Source: Rubritepida sp. (GTDB lineage: Bacteria > Pseudomonadota > Alphaproteobacteria > Acetobacterales > Acetobacteraceae). Taken from it: a DNA stretch of 51,359 nt. Shown here in pieces: positions 34,396 through 45,080 of this stretch. Position 1 is the first letter of the stretch. Each line of letters opens with the position of its first letter. A model generated the notes under the pieces. The model was not told the origin of the DNA. It saw only the letters and a program-made list of their open reading frames with translations, and ran no database searches. The stretch covers positions 1 to 51,359 of the forward strand of contig JAQGHY010000221.1 in the NCBI GenBank assembly GCA_028291455.1, in the 5' to 3' direction. The translations under genes and the position numbers were made by a program.

Positions 34396-35545
34396 GCGGC
34401 GTCATCAGCAAGGTGGCGGCCCTGGCGCGCCGCCCGCGCGGCCTGCCGCTGCCGGATTCGACGACCATCCTCTCCGCTTTGCCCATGCCGGCCATCGTGC
34501 TCGACGCCGAGGACCGCTTCCGCTTCGCCAATCCCGCCGCCGAGCTCTTCTTCCAGCACTCCAGCCAGACCTTGCAGAACATGTCCCTGGCCGAGCTGCT
34601 GCCGCCGGACAACCGCATCTTCGCGCTGCTCCACCAGGTCCGCCGGCAGGACAGCCCCATCGCCGACCACGACCTCACGCTCGAGAGCCCGCACATGCAC
34701 CGCCATGGCGTCTCCGCCCATTGCGCGCCCATGCCCGACCTTCCCGGCGGCGTGGTGCTGACGCTGCAGGACGGCTCGACGGCCGCCATGCTCGACCGCC
34801 AGCTGCACTTCCTCGGCGCGGCACGCGGTGCGACGGCCATGGCGGCGATGCTGGCGCATGAGGTGAAGAACCCGCTCTCGGGCATCCGCGGCGCCGCCCA
34901 GCTGCTGGAGCAGGGCGCGTCCGAGGGCGACCGCGAACTCTGCCTGCTGATCCAGGAGGAGAGCGACCGCATCCGCAAGCTCGTAGACCGGATGGAGATG
35001 TTCTCCGACCGCCCGATCGACCGGCGCGCGGTGAACATCCACTCCGTCCTCGACCATGTGCGGCGGGTCGCGCAGACCGGCTTCGCCTGCCACCTGCGCA
35101 TCACCGAGGAATACGACCCCTCGCTGCCCGCCGTCTGGGGCGACCGCGACCAGCTTGTGCAAATTCTGCTGAACCTTGTGAAGAACGCGGCCGAGGCCGT
35201 CAGCGAGGGCGGCGCCAGCGGCGGCCCGGGCGAAATCCAGCTCGCCACCGCCTATCACCATGGCGTGCGCATCGCCGTGCCCGGCAGCACCGAGCGCGTG
35301 CATCTGCCGCTCCAGGTGATGGTGCGCGACAACGGGCCGGGCATCCCCGAGCCGCTCCGCAGCACGCTCTTCGAGCCCTTCGTCACGACCAAGCGGGGAG
35401 GGCAGGGCCTCGGCCTCGCGCTCGTCGCCAAGCTCGTCGCCAATCTCGGCGGGCTGATCGAATGCGACAGCCGCCCCGGCCGCACCACCTTCCGCCTTTC
35501 CCTGCCGGCGCCTCCACCTGGCGAGCCGGGCCATGAGAGTGACGA

Positions 35546-35549
<4 letters not shown>
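34392..35549 (+). CDS. ntrB: nitrogen regulation sensor histidine kinase NtrB
   Basis: A 385-residue soluble kinase that, under PII (GlnB) control, phosphorylates or dephosphorylates NtrC according to nitrogen status. PAS domain ~30-130 ([20 protein letters not shown]), HisKA with H156 in [20 protein letters not shown], and HATPase_c with [20 protein letters not shown] and GGQGLGLAL. No membrane helices, as expected. It starts at 34392 with an ATGA overlap to dusB and ends with an ATGA overlap to ntrC. Confidence 0.95.
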
Positions 35550-36988
<1,439 letters not shown>

Positions 36989-37004
36989 CGGCGGGCCGCT
37001 GAGC

Positions 37005-39254
37005 ATGTCCACGGCAGCCCCCCGCATTCGCGTGCCGCTGCTACGGCGGATGGCCGATATGCTGCTGGGCCGCGGCGTCACGCTCGGCCTCGCCATCGGC
37101 GCGCTGCTCATGGGCATCGCGACCTTCGTCCTGCTCTCCGACGGCAGCCCCTTCGGGCCGACGCGGCCGGGGCAGGTGGTCGGCATCTTCCTGGTCAACC
37201 TCTCGATTATCCTGCTGCTGGTGGCCTCGCTGGCCGGCCAGCTGGTGCGCGTCTGGGCGGAGCGGCGGCGCGGCTCGGCGGGGTCGCGGCTGCATACGCG
37301 GCTGGTGCTGCTGTTCTCGGTGGTGGCGGTCGTGCCCGCCATGCTGGTCGCCGGGTTTTCGGTCGGCTTCTTCAATCTCGGCATCCAGGCCTGGTTCAGC
37401 GACCGCGTGCGGACCGCACTCGAGGCCTCGCTGGTCGCCAGCCGCGCCTATTTCGAAGAGCACCAGAACAATATCCGCGCCGATGCGCTGGCCATGGCCA
37501 ACGACCTCAACCGCGCCGTGGTGCTGCTGCCCGAGCAGAGCCTAGCCTTCGCCCGCGTGCTCAGCACCCAGGCCAGCACCCGCGGTCTGACCGAGGCCGT
37601 GGTGTTCGAGCCGCTGCTGGGCCGCATCGTGGCGCATGCCGGCGTCAGCTCCGCCTTCCAGCTCTCGCCGCCGCCGGATTGGGCGATGGAACTTGCCACC
37701 AACGGCGAGGTCGCCGTCGTCGCCGTCGAGGAGGAGAACCGCGTCCGCGCCGTCATCGCGCTGACGCCAACCTCGGGCTTGCAGCTGATGATCGGCCGCC
37801 CCGTGGATGCCTCGGTGCTGGAGCATATGCAGCGCACGGAACAGGCGGTCACGGCCTACCAGCAGATCGACCGGAACCGGGAAGGGCTGCAGATCACCTT
37901 CGTGATGATCTTCGCCATCGGCTCGCTCCTGGTGCTGCTGGCGGCGGTGTTGATCGGCCTCGTCCTCGCCAACCAGCTGGCCGGACCCATCTCGCGCCTC
38001 ATCGCTGCCGCCGAGCGTGTGCGCGGGGGCGACCTTTCGGTGCGGGTGGAGGAGGGCGATGCGGATGACGAGGTCGGCAGTCTCAGCCGCGCCTTCAACC
38101 GCATGACCAACCAGCTCGCGGCCCAGCGCAGCGAATTGCTGGAGGCGTATCGCCAGATTGCCGAGCGTCAGGGCTTCACCGAGGCCGTGCTGGGCGGGGT
38201 TTCCGCCGGCATCGTGGGCCTCGACGCCGAGTTGCGTGTGAACCTCCCCAACCGCAGCGCCAGCCAGCTGCTCGGCGTGGATCTGGAGCGGGAAATCGGC
38301 CGCCCGATGGCCGAGATCGCGCCGGCATTCGCCGGACTACTCGCCCAGAAGGGCGCCACGCGCACCGCCGAAATCCGCGTCGGCCCGCCCAATGCGCGGC
38401 GGACGCTGATGGCGCGGCTCTCGCCGGAGATGGAGCATGAGGGCCATGTTCTGACATTCGACGACATCTCCGCACTCCTGACCGCGCAGCGGCAGGCGGC
38501 ATGGGCCGATGTGGCGCGGCGAATCGCGCACGAGATCAAGAATCCGCTGACGCCGATCCAGCTCAGCGCCGAGCGGCTGAAGCGCCGCTACCTCAAGCAG
38601 ATCACCGACGATCCCGAGACCTTCACGGCCTGCACGGATACGATCGTGCGTCAGGTTGGCGATATTGGGCGCATGGTGGACGAATTCAGTGCATTCGCGC
38701 GCATGCCGCAGCCGGTGATTCGCACCGAGGAGATGCGGCGAGTGGTGCGGGAGGCCCTGGTCTTGCAGCAGAATGCCCGTCCCGAGATCGAATGGATCAC
38801 CGACCTGCCGGATCATCCCGTTCACGCCGCCTGCGACCGCCGCCTCATCAACCAGGCGCTGACCAATCTCCTGAACAATGCCGCTGATGCCATTGCCATG
38901 CGCGTGCAGCGCGACGAGGATGAGCATGGCCTACCGCGGCCCCGCCCCTTGGGGCATATTCGTGTGGGCCTGCAGCCGGAGGGCGAGATGCTCGTCATCG
39001 CGGTTGAGGACGACGGTATCGGGCTGCCGCCCGGCGTGGAACTGGACCGACTGACGGAGCCCTATGTGACGCACAAGACAAAGGGAACAGGTCTCGGCCT
39101 CGCCATCGTGAAGAAGATCATGGAGGACCACCGGGGCCGCATCGAGCTCGGCGATGCCAAGACCGGAACCGGCGTTCGTGCCGAACTCTTCCTGCCCGCC
39201 CGTGATGTGGACGCCGTCGAAGGCGAAGTGATGGAGCGCGGCCATGGCGCATGA
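37005..39254 (+). CDS. ntrY: nitrogen regulation sensor histidine kinase NtrY
   Basis: A 749-residue membrane kinase. Three N-terminal membrane helices (about 25-45, 62-85, 102-128) precede an extracytoplasmic sensor (about 130-290) and a fourth helix (about 295-318, FVMIFAIGSLLVLLAAVLIG). Then come HAMP (LANQLAGPISRLIAAAERVR), a PAS domain (about 385-490), HisKA with H509 in RIAHEIKNPLTPIQLSAERL, and HATPase_c (NLLNNAADAI, DDGIGLPPGV, GTGLGLAI). Partner of NtrX; linked in other alphaproteobacteria to nitrogen and redox sensing. Overlaps ntrX by 11 bases. Confidence 0.95.
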   Translation: MSTAAPRIRVPLLRRMADMLLGRGVTLGLAIGALLMGIATFVLLSDGSPFGPTRPGQVVGIFLVNLSIILLLVASLAGQLVRVWAERRRGSAGSRLHTRLVLLFSVVAVVPAMLVAGFSVGFFNLGIQAWFSDRVRTALEASLVASRAYFEEHQNNIRADALAMANDLNRAVVLLPEQSLAFARVLSTQASTRGLTEAVVFEPLLGRIVAHAGVSSAFQLSPPPDWAMELATNGEVAVVAVEEENRVRAVIALTPTSGLQLMIGRPVDASVLEHMQRTEQAVTAYQQIDRNREGLQITFVMIFAIGSLLVLLAAVLIGLVLANQLAGPISRLIAAAERVRGGDLSVRVEEGDADDEVGSLSRAFNRMTNQLAAQRSELLEAYRQIAERQGFTEAVLGGVSAGIVGLDAELRVNLPNRSASQLLGVDLEREIGRPMAEIAPAFAGLLAQKGATRTAEIRVGPPNARRTLMARLSPEMEHEGHVLTFDDISALLTAQRQAAWADVARRIAHEIKNPLTPIQLSAERLKRRYLKQITDDPETFTACTDTIVRQVGDIGRMVDEFSAFARMPQPVIRTEEMRRVVREALVLQQNARPEIEWITDLPDHPVHAACDRRLINQALTNLLNNAADAIAMRVQRDEDEHGLPRPRPLGHIRVGLQPEGEMLVIAVEDDGIGLPPGVELDRLTEPYVTHKTKGTGLGLAIVKKIMEDHRGRIELGDAKTGTGVRAELFLPARDVDAVEGEVMERGHGA

Positions 39255-40638
39255 CATCCTGATCGTCGACGACGAGCCCGATATCCGCTCGCTGATCGAC
39301 GGCATTCTCTCCGACGAGGGATACGAGACCCGGCAGGCGCATAATTCCGACGCCGCCATCGCGCATTTCCGGGCGCGGCGGCCTTCGCTGGTCATCCTCG
39401 ACATCTGGCTGACGAATTCGCGGCTCGACGGCCTCGGCATTCTCGATGCGCTGCATCGCGAGGAGCCGCATGTGCCCTGCGTGATGATCTCGGGCCATGG
39501 CTCCATCGAGACGGCGGTGCAGGCGATCCAGCAGGGCGCCTACGACTTCATCGAAAAGCCCTTCAAGAGCGACCGCCTGCTGCTCATCGTCTCCCGGGCG
39601 CTGGAAGCGGCGAAGCTGCGGCGCGAGATCAGCGACCTGCGGCTGCGGGCGGGGTCCGAGATGGACCTCGTCGGCGTGTCGCAATCCATGGTGCAGATGC
39701 GCGCGGCCATCGAACGCGTGGCGCCGACCAATTCGCGCGTGCTCATCAGCGGCCCCGCCGGCACCGGCAAGGAGGTCGCGGCGCGGATGCTGCACGCCCG
39801 CTCCCGCCGGTCGGACGGGCCCTTTGTCGCGCTGAACTGCGCCACGCTGAACCCCGCCCGCATCGAGGAGGAGCTCTTTGGCGTCGAGCCCGCCGGCGAT
39901 CAGCCGCGCCGCGCCGGCACGCTGGAGCGCGCCCATGGCGGCACGCTGCTGCTGGACGAAGTGGCCGACATGCCTCTGGAGACCCAGGGCAAGATCGTTC
40001 GCGCCCTGCAGGAGCAGGGTTTCGAGCGCATCGGCGGCGCTACCCGCGTGAAGGTGGATGTGCGCGTCATCGCCACCACCAATCGCGACCTGCAATCCGA
40101 GATCACCGCCGGGCGTTTCCGCGAGGACCTGTTCTACCGCCTCTCGGTCGTGCCGTTGCGGATGCCCGCACTGCGCGAGCGGCGTGAGGACGTGCCCGCG
40201 CTCGCGCGGCATTTCATGTCGCGTTCCATCGAGACCTCGGGGCTCGCGCCGCGTAGCTTGGCCGAGGACACCATCGCGGCGCTGCAGACCTATGAATGGC
40301 CGGGCAATGTGCGCCAACTGCGGAACCTCATCGACTGGCTGCTGATCATGACGCCGGGCGATGCGGGTGCGCCGATTCGCGCCGAAGCTCTGCCTCCGGA
40401 GATCGTCTCGGCCGCGCCCTCGATGCTGCGGCTGGACCGGTCCAGCGAGATCATGACCCTGCCGCTGCGCGATGCGCGCGAGATGTTCGAGAAGCAGTAT
40501 CTGGAGGCGCAGCTGCTGCGCTTCGGCGGCAATATCAGCCGGACCGCGAACTTCGTCGGCATGGAGCGGAGCGCGCTGCACCGGAAGCTGAAGTTCCTCG
40601 GCGTCCAGGCGGAAGACCGGGCGTCGGGGACGGCGTAG
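39244..40638 (+). CDS. ntrX: nitrogen regulation response regulator NtrX
   Basis: A 464-residue NtrC-family regulator. Receiver with D53 in VILDIWLTNSRLDG (the SRLDG insertion is typical of NtrX), AAA+ domain with Walker A GPAGTGKE and Walker B GGTLLLDEVADM, and a C-terminal Fis-like helix-turn-helix (FGGNISRTANFVGMERSALH). The position of GAFTGA is replaced: after ELFG it reads VEPAGDQPRRAGTLERA, so direct sigma-54 activation is unlikely. Start is ATG 39244, overlapping ntrY by 11 bases. Confidence 0.95.
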   Translation: MAHDILIVDDEPDIRSLIDGILSDEGYETRQAHNSDAAIAHFRARRPSLVILDIWLTNSRLDGLGILDALHREEPHVPCVMISGHGSIETAVQAIQQGAYDFIEKPFKSDRLLLIVSRALEAAKLRREISDLRLRAGSEMDLVGVSQSMVQMRAAIERVAPTNSRVLISGPAGTGKEVAARMLHARSRRSDGPFVALNCATLNPARIEEELFGVEPAGDQPRRAGTLERAHGGTLLLDEVADMPLETQGKIVRALQEQGFERIGGATRVKVDVRVIATTNRDLQSEITAGRFREDLFYRLSVVPLRMPALRERREDVPALARHFMSRSIETSGLAPRSLAEDTIAALQTYEWPGNVRQLRNLIDWLLIMTPGDAGAPIRAEALPPEIVSAAPSMLRLDRSSEIMTLPLRDAREMFEKQYLEAQLLRFGGNISRTANFVGMERSALHRKLKFLGVQAEDRASGTA

Positions 40639-40673
40639 CCCTTCCTTTTCATCCCCTCTGCCGGAAAACCAGC

Positions 40674-41549
40674 ATGTCCAGAATCGCCTATGTGAACGGT
40701 GCCTATGTCGCGCAGCGCGACGCCTGCGTGAATGTCGAGGATCGCGGCTACCAGTTCGGCGACGGCATCTACGAAGTCGTGCACATTCATCGCGGCCGCT
40801 TCATCGACGAGGACCGGCATCTCGGCCGTCTCGAGCGTTCGCTGGCCGAAATTCGACTGCCCATGCCGATGCCGCGCGCGGCCTTGCGCTTAGTCTTGCT
40901 GGAGGTCGCGCGCCGAAATCGCGTAACCGCGGACGGGCTGGTCTATATGCAGGTCACGCGCGGGGTTTCCGCTCGCGACCATGCTTTCCCGAAGGTGCCG
41001 GTGCCGGTCGCGCTCGTGGTCACGGCCAAGCGCATCCCACCCTATCCGACCAACGTGGACAGCTTCGGCATCAGCGCCATCACCCATCCGGACCTGCGGT
41101 GGGAGCGGCGGGACATCAAGAGCATCAACCTGCTGCCGAACGTGCTCGCACGTCAGGCGGCGCGGGAGCAGGGCGCGGGCGAGGCGATCCTGTTCGACCC
41201 CGCGACCGGCGTGGTGAACGAGGGCGCGGCGACGACCTTGTGGATCGTGGATGCCGAGGGCGTGCTGCGCACGCGCCATCTGGACCACGTGATCCTGCCC
41301 GGCTGCACGCGCGGTGCGCTGATCGCGGAGCTGGAGGCGGCGGGCATCCCGTATGGCCTTGAGCCTTATAACCTCGACGAACTGAGGACGGCGCGCGAGG
41401 CGTTCCTGACCTCGGCGACTTCCTTCGTGAAGCCGATCCTGCGGATCGACGGCGTGGATGTTGCCGACGGCAAGGTGGGGCCGATGACGCGGCGGCTGTT
41501 CGATGTGTTCGCGCGGCATGTGCAGGCTAGCCTGGGCAACGCGGCTTGA
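40674..41549 (+). CDS. D-amino-acid aminotransferase (fold-type IV)
   Basis: A 291-residue PLP enzyme of the branched-chain/D-alanine aminotransferase fold. Hallmarks: YVNGAYVAQRDACVNVEDRG near the N-terminus, YQFGDGIYEVV, VYMQVTRGVSARDHAFP, catalytic K149 in RDIKSINLLPNVLARQ, and VVNEGAATTLWIVD. The RGV-ARDHAFP stretch is characteristic of the D-amino-acid transaminase (Dat) branch, which makes D-Ala/D-Glu for peptidoglycan. Follows ntrX by 35 bases and overlaps the HAD gene by TTGA. Confidence 0.88.
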   Translation: MSRIAYVNGAYVAQRDACVNVEDRGYQFGDGIYEVVHIHRGRFIDEDRHLGRLERSLAEIRLPMPMPRAALRLVLLEVARRNRVTADGLVYMQVTRGVSARDHAFPKVPVPVALVVTAKRIPPYPTNVDSFGISAITHPDLRWERRDIKSINLLPNVLARQAAREQGAGEAILFDPATGVVNEGAATTLWIVDAEGVLRTRHLDHVILPGCTRGALIAELEAAGIPYGLEPYNLDELRTAREAFLTSATSFVKPILRIDGVDVADGKVGPMTRRLFDVFARHVQASLGNAA

Positions 41550-42199
41550 TACCCGCTCCTAAAGCTATCCTCTTCGACTGGGACAACACGCTGATCGACG
41601 GCTGGGCCGCGATCCAGGCGGGGTTGAACGCCGCCTTCGCGGCCTTCGGCAAGCCCGCCTGGTCACGCGAGCAGGTGCTGGCGAACGTGCGGAAATCGCT
41701 TCGTGACAGCTTTCCCGAACATTTCGGCGATGAGTGGGAGCGCGCGCGGGATATCTTCTACGAAGCCGTGCGCGCGACGCATTTGGAGGTGATCCGCCCG
41801 CTGCCGGACAGCATCGCGATGCTCGACGCCGTGGCGCATCTTCCGCTCGGCGTCGTCTCCAACAAGCAGGGGCCGCTGCTGCGTGCGGAGGCCGCGCATC
41901 TCGGCTGGAACGTACGATTCGGCTCGCTGATCGGCGCCGGCGATGCCATGGCCGACAAGCCCTCGGGCATGCCGCTGCACCTCGCGCTCAAGAGCATGGG
42001 GCTGATGGCCGGCCCCTCCATCTGGTATGTCGGCGACACCTCCATCGACATGCAGGCGGCGCGTGCGGCGGGTTGTACGGCTGTCTTGCTCGGCGATGCC
42101 GCGCATGACGGCGGTGTGGCCGCAGTTAGTCCGGACATCGACTTCGCGGACGGGGTGGCACTGGCCCGATGGGTCGGGGCCCTGGACAAGCAGGGCTAG
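41546..42199 (+). CDS. HAD-superfamily hydrolase (phosphoglycolate-phosphatase-like)
   Basis: A 217-residue cytosolic phosphatase-like protein. Motif I is [11 protein letters not shown] (two catalytic Asp), motif II VVSNKQG, and motif [20 protein letters not shown]. The start appears to be TTG at 41546, which overlaps the previous stop (TTGA); there is no ATG in frame before motif I. Substrate unknown; phosphoglycolate-type cleaning of metabolic by-products is a common role for this branch. Confidence 0.85.
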   Translation: MIPAPKAILFDWDNTLIDGWAAIQAGLNAAFAAFGKPAWSREQVLANVRKSLRDSFPEHFGDEWERARDIFYEAVRATHLEVIRPLPDSIAMLDAVAHLPLGVVSNKQGPLLRAEAAHLGWNVRFGSLIGAGDAMADKPSGMPLHLALKSMGLMAGPSIWYVGDTSIDMQAARAAGCTAVLLGDAAHDGGVAAVSPDIDFADGVALARWVGALDKQG

Positions 42200-42275
42200 A
42201 GGCCCGACATTCGGCCCTCGCAGCGAGGGTCAAAGACCCCGCATTCAAGCATCTAAGAAGAAGAAGGAGGCCATC

Positions 42276-42608
42276 ATGGCCGAGAAATCCCAGAACGTGC
42301 AGGACGTGTTCCTGAATCACGTTCGCAAAAGCAAGACGCCCGTGACGGTCTTCCTCGTCAATGGCGTCAAACTCCAGGGCATCATCACCTGGTTCGACAA
42401 TTTCTCGGTGCTTTTGCGCCGGGATGGTCATACCCAGCTGGTGTACAAACATGCCATCAGCACGGTCATGCCGGGCGCGCCGATCATGCTGTTCGATCCG
42501 CTGGCAGCGGGTGCCGCGGCGCCCGCACCTGCGGCAGGAACGGGTGCACCGGTTCGGGAATCGACCCTGACCATGGCACGGGAGCCAGCAACTGCCCGCG
42601 ACGAATGA
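42276..42608 (+). CDS. hfq: RNA chaperone Hfq
   Basis: A 110-residue hexameric RNA-binding protein that pairs small RNAs with messages. Core Sm fold: [60 protein letters not shown]; the YKHAIS Sm2 motif is intact. After residue ~75 comes an Ala/Pro-rich tail longer than in minimal alphaproteobacterial Hfq. A strong AAGGAGG at 42264-42270 sets the ATG at 42276. It is followed by hflX in the common hfq-hflX order. Confidence 0.97.
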   Translation: MAEKSQNVQDVFLNHVRKSKTPVTVFLVNGVKLQGIITWFDNFSVLLRRDGHTQLVYKHAISTVMPGAPIMLFDPLAAGAAAPAPAAGTGAPVRESTLTMAREPATARDE

Positions 42609-42675
42609 AGACACCACGGCGCGGCCCACCCGCGCCGCCGTCGTTCTGCCCTTCGAGCGAACGGCGCGTTCCAAC

Positions 42676-43920
42676 GTGCTGGAATTCGCCCCGACGGGCG
42701 GGATGCCGCGTGCGGCCGAGGCACGGCTGGCCGAAGCCGTAGGGCTCGCCGCTTCCATCGGCGTGACCGTCGTGCATTCCGCGATCCATCCGCTGCGCCA
42801 GCGCCGGCCCTCGACCCTGATGGGCGAGGGGCAGGTGGCGATGGTGAAGCAGGCGCTGGAGGAGCAGGGCGCGACGCTCGTCGTCGTCGATGCCGCGCTG
42901 ACGCCGGTGCAGCAGCGCAACCTCGAGCGCGACTGGGGCGCGAAGGTCATCGACCGGACCGGGCTCATCCTGGAGATCTTCGGCCAGCGGGCCCGCACGC
43001 GCGAGGGCGCGCTGCAGGTCGAGCTGGCGCATCTGGAATACCAGCGCACGCGGCTCGTGCGGTCCTGGACCCACTTGGAGCGGCAGCGCGGCGGCTTCGG
43101 CTTCCTCGGCGGCCCGGGTGAGAGCCAGATCGAAATCGACCGCCGCCTGATCGGCGAGCGCATCGTGAAGATCAAGCGCGAGCTGGAGCAGGTGCGCCGC
43201 ACGCGCGGCCTGCACCGCAAGGCGCGTGAGCGCGTGCCTTATCCGGTGATCGCGCTCGTCGGCTACACGAACGCAGGCAAATCCACGCTGTTCAATGCGC
43301 TGACCGGTGCCGCCGTGTTTGCCCAGGATCAGCTCTTCGCCACGCTCGATCCGACGATGCGGCAGATCACGCTGCCCTCCGGCCGGCACGCGATTCTGTC
43401 CGACACGGTCGGCTTCATCTCGGACTTACCGACGCAGCTCATCGAGGCCTTCCGCGCCACGCTGGAGGAGGTCGCCGCCGCCGATATCATCCTGCATGTG
43501 CGCGACGTCGCGCATCCCGACAGCACGGCGCAGCGCAACGACGTGGCCGCGGTGCTGGATGAGATGTCCGAAGGCCCGGACGCGCCGCTCGATGTCGGAT
43601 GGCGCGGGCGCATGATCGAGGTGCTGAACAAGGCCGACCTGCTGGGCGGCACCGAGGCGATCGCGGCCCGCGCGGATCACGGCCTGGCCGTCTCCGCGCT
43701 GACCGGCGAGGGGCTGGACGGGCTGCGCGAGGTCCTGGACGAACGGCTTTCCTCCAGCATGCTCACCGAGCGCTTCGAATTCCCCGCCGAGGACGGCGCG
43801 CGTCTGGCCTGGCTGTACCGCCACGGCGAGGTCGTGGAGCGCGCCGAGAGGGACGGGCAGATCCACATCACCGTGCGGCTGTCGCCCTCGGACCGGGCAC
43901 GCTACGCACAGCTGTCATGA
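42676..43920 (+). CDS. hflX: GTPase HflX (5' end uncertain)
   Basis: A ribosome-associated GTPase, 414 residues from the first canonical start. Seen: the HflX N-domain ([32 protein letters not shown]), the [20 protein letters not shown] linker, and the GTPase domain with G1 [10 protein letters not shown]3 [10 protein letters not shown] and G4 NKAD. The reading frame continues upstream with family-like [16 protein letters not shown] but contains no ATG, GTG or TTG before the GTG at 42676. The true start is therefore probably an unusual codon (CTG at 42592) or was lost by a one-base change near 42610. Overlaps the next gene by ATGA. Confidence 0.9.
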   Translation: MLEFAPTGGMPRAAEARLAEAVGLAASIGVTVVHSAIHPLRQRRPSTLMGEGQVAMVKQALEEQGATLVVVDAALTPVQQRNLERDWGAKVIDRTGLILEIFGQRARTREGALQVELAHLEYQRTRLVRSWTHLERQRGGFGFLGGPGESQIEIDRRLIGERIVKIKRELEQVRRTRGLHRKARERVPYPVIALVGYTNAGKSTLFNALTGAAVFAQDQLFATLDPTMRQITLPSGRHAILSDTVGFISDLPTQLIEAFRATLEEVAAADIILHVRDVAHPDSTAQRNDVAAVLDEMSEGPDAPLDVGWRGRMIEVLNKADLLGGTEAIAARADHGLAVSALTGEGLDGLREVLDERLSSSMLTERFEFPAEDGARLAWLYRHGEVVERAERDGQIHITVRLSPSDRARYAQLS

Positions 43921-44747
43921 AGATCACCGCGCAACAGGCCGACGACGTCGCGGCCCTGCTGCGGGACACCGCGCGGGCCGAGATCCTGCCGCGCTTTCGC
44001 CGCCTCGCGGCCGGCGATATCCGCACCAAATCCAGCCCGCGCGATCTCGTGACGGAGGCCGACGAATCCGCCGAGCGCGTCATCGCGGCGTCGCTGGCTG
44101 AGCGGTTTCCCTCCGCCATGATCCTCGGTGAGGAAGCGGCCGCGGCCGACCCCTCGCTGCTGGTGAAGATGGCCGATGCGGAGCTCTGCTTCATCATCGA
44201 CCCCGTGGACGGCACCGCGAATTTTGCGGCCGGCGTGCCGCTCTTCGGCGTGATGGTCGCGGCGGTCCGCAACGGCGAGACCATCGCCGGTTGGATCCAC
44301 GATCCCATGGGCGACGACACCGTGATCGGCCTGCGCGGCGAGGGCGCCTGGGTGCAGTCCGAGGACGGCACGCGCCGCGATTGCGCCGTGGCGCCGGCGG
44401 TGCCGCTAGGCTCGATGGTGGGCGCGATTTCCTGGGGCTTCATGCCGGCGGAGCGCAAGGCGCGCATCCTGCCGCGCCTGGCATTGCTCGCGGGAACGCT
44501 GAACTTCCGCTGCGCCGCGCATGAGTATCGGCTGGCGGTGACGGGCGGGGCGCATCTGCTGGTCTACAACAAGCTGATGCCCTGGGATCACGCGGCCGGG
44601 GTGCTGATCCATGCCGAGGCGGGCGGCTATTCGTCCCAGTTCGACGGCAGCGCCTATTCGCCAAACCGCCACACGGGCGGGCTGATCTGCGCGCCCGATG
44701 CGGCGAGCCACGCCGAGGCGCTGCGGGCGCTTATCGGCGCGGATTAG
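43917..44747 (+). CDS. inositol-monophosphatase family protein (histidinol-phosphatase HisN-like)
   Basis: A 276-residue metal-dependent phosphatase. Metal-binding motifs: the acidic EEAAAADPS loop (ILGEEAA), the signature IDPVDGTANFAAGVPLFGV, and the C-terminal MPWDHAAGVLIHAEAGG. The fold is shared by inositol monophosphatase, CysQ and the HisN histidinol phosphatase of alphaproteobacteria and actinobacteria; HisN is plausible but not proven. Starts by ATGA overlap with hflX. A strong hairpin follows at 44755-44784. Confidence 0.85.
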   Translation: MKITAQQADDVAALLRDTARAEILPRFRRLAAGDIRTKSSPRDLVTEADESAERVIAASLAERFPSAMILGEEAAAADPSLLVKMADAELCFIIDPVDGTANFAAGVPLFGVMVAAVRNGETIAGWIHDPMGDDTVIGLRGEGAWVQSEDGTRRDCAVAPAVPLGSMVGAISWGFMPAERKARILPRLALLAGTLNFRCAAHEYRLAVTGGAHLLVYNKLMPWDHAAGVLIHAEAGGYSSQFDGSAYSPNRHTGGLICAPDAASHAEALRALIGAD

Positions 44748-44754
44748 GGCCGTC

Positions 44755-44784
44755 GCCCGACCGGAGGATGTCCTCCGATCGGGC
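44755..44784. terminator. bidirectional hairpin between convergent genes
   Basis: A near-perfect inverted repeat, GCCCGACCGGAGGA and TCCTCCGATCGGGC around a TG loop, with one C-A mismatch. It lies between the convergent stops of the inositol-phosphatase-family gene and the glycine-zipper lipoprotein gene. There is no T-run, so it may block read-through or protect message ends rather than terminate on its own. Confidence 0.55.
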
Positions 44785-44792
44785 ATTGCCGC

Positions 44793-45065
44793 TCAGTAGC
44801 GGTTGTAACCGCCGCGACCGCGACCGCCGCCGCCGCCATAGTTGCGCTGCTGCGACTGGTCGTAGAGGTAGCCGCCGGCTCCGCCGACACCCGCGCCAAG
44901 CAGGGCGCCGAGGCCCGCATTACCGCTGAAGGAGCCGAGGATGCCGCCGATGGCGCCGCCGCCGAGGGCGCCCGTCGCGGTCCGCTGCTGGGTCGCGTTC
45001 ATACCGGCGCAGCCCGATAGGCCCAGGCTGGCGACGAGGAGGATTGCAAGACGTGTTGAGCGCAT
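44793..45065 (-). CDS. glycine-zipper lipoprotein
   Basis: A 90-residue small lipoprotein. Signal MRSTRLAILLVASLGLSGC with the lipobox cysteine at residue 19. The middle (about 30-68) is a glycine zipper GALGGGAIGGILGSFSGNAG of the Rick_17kDa/SlyB-like type, and the tail is Gly/Arg/Tyr-rich (YGGGGGRGRGGYNRY). Such proteins sit in the outer membrane and respond to envelope stress in other bacteria; role here is unknown. An AGGAGG lies just before the ATG. Confidence 0.8.
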   Translation of the reverse strand: MRSTRLAILLVASLGLSGCAGMNATQQRTATGALGGGAIGGILGSFSGNAGLGALLGAGVGGAGGYLYDQSQQRNYGGGGGRGRGGYNRY

Positions 45066-45080
45066 GATGGCCTCCTGTTC

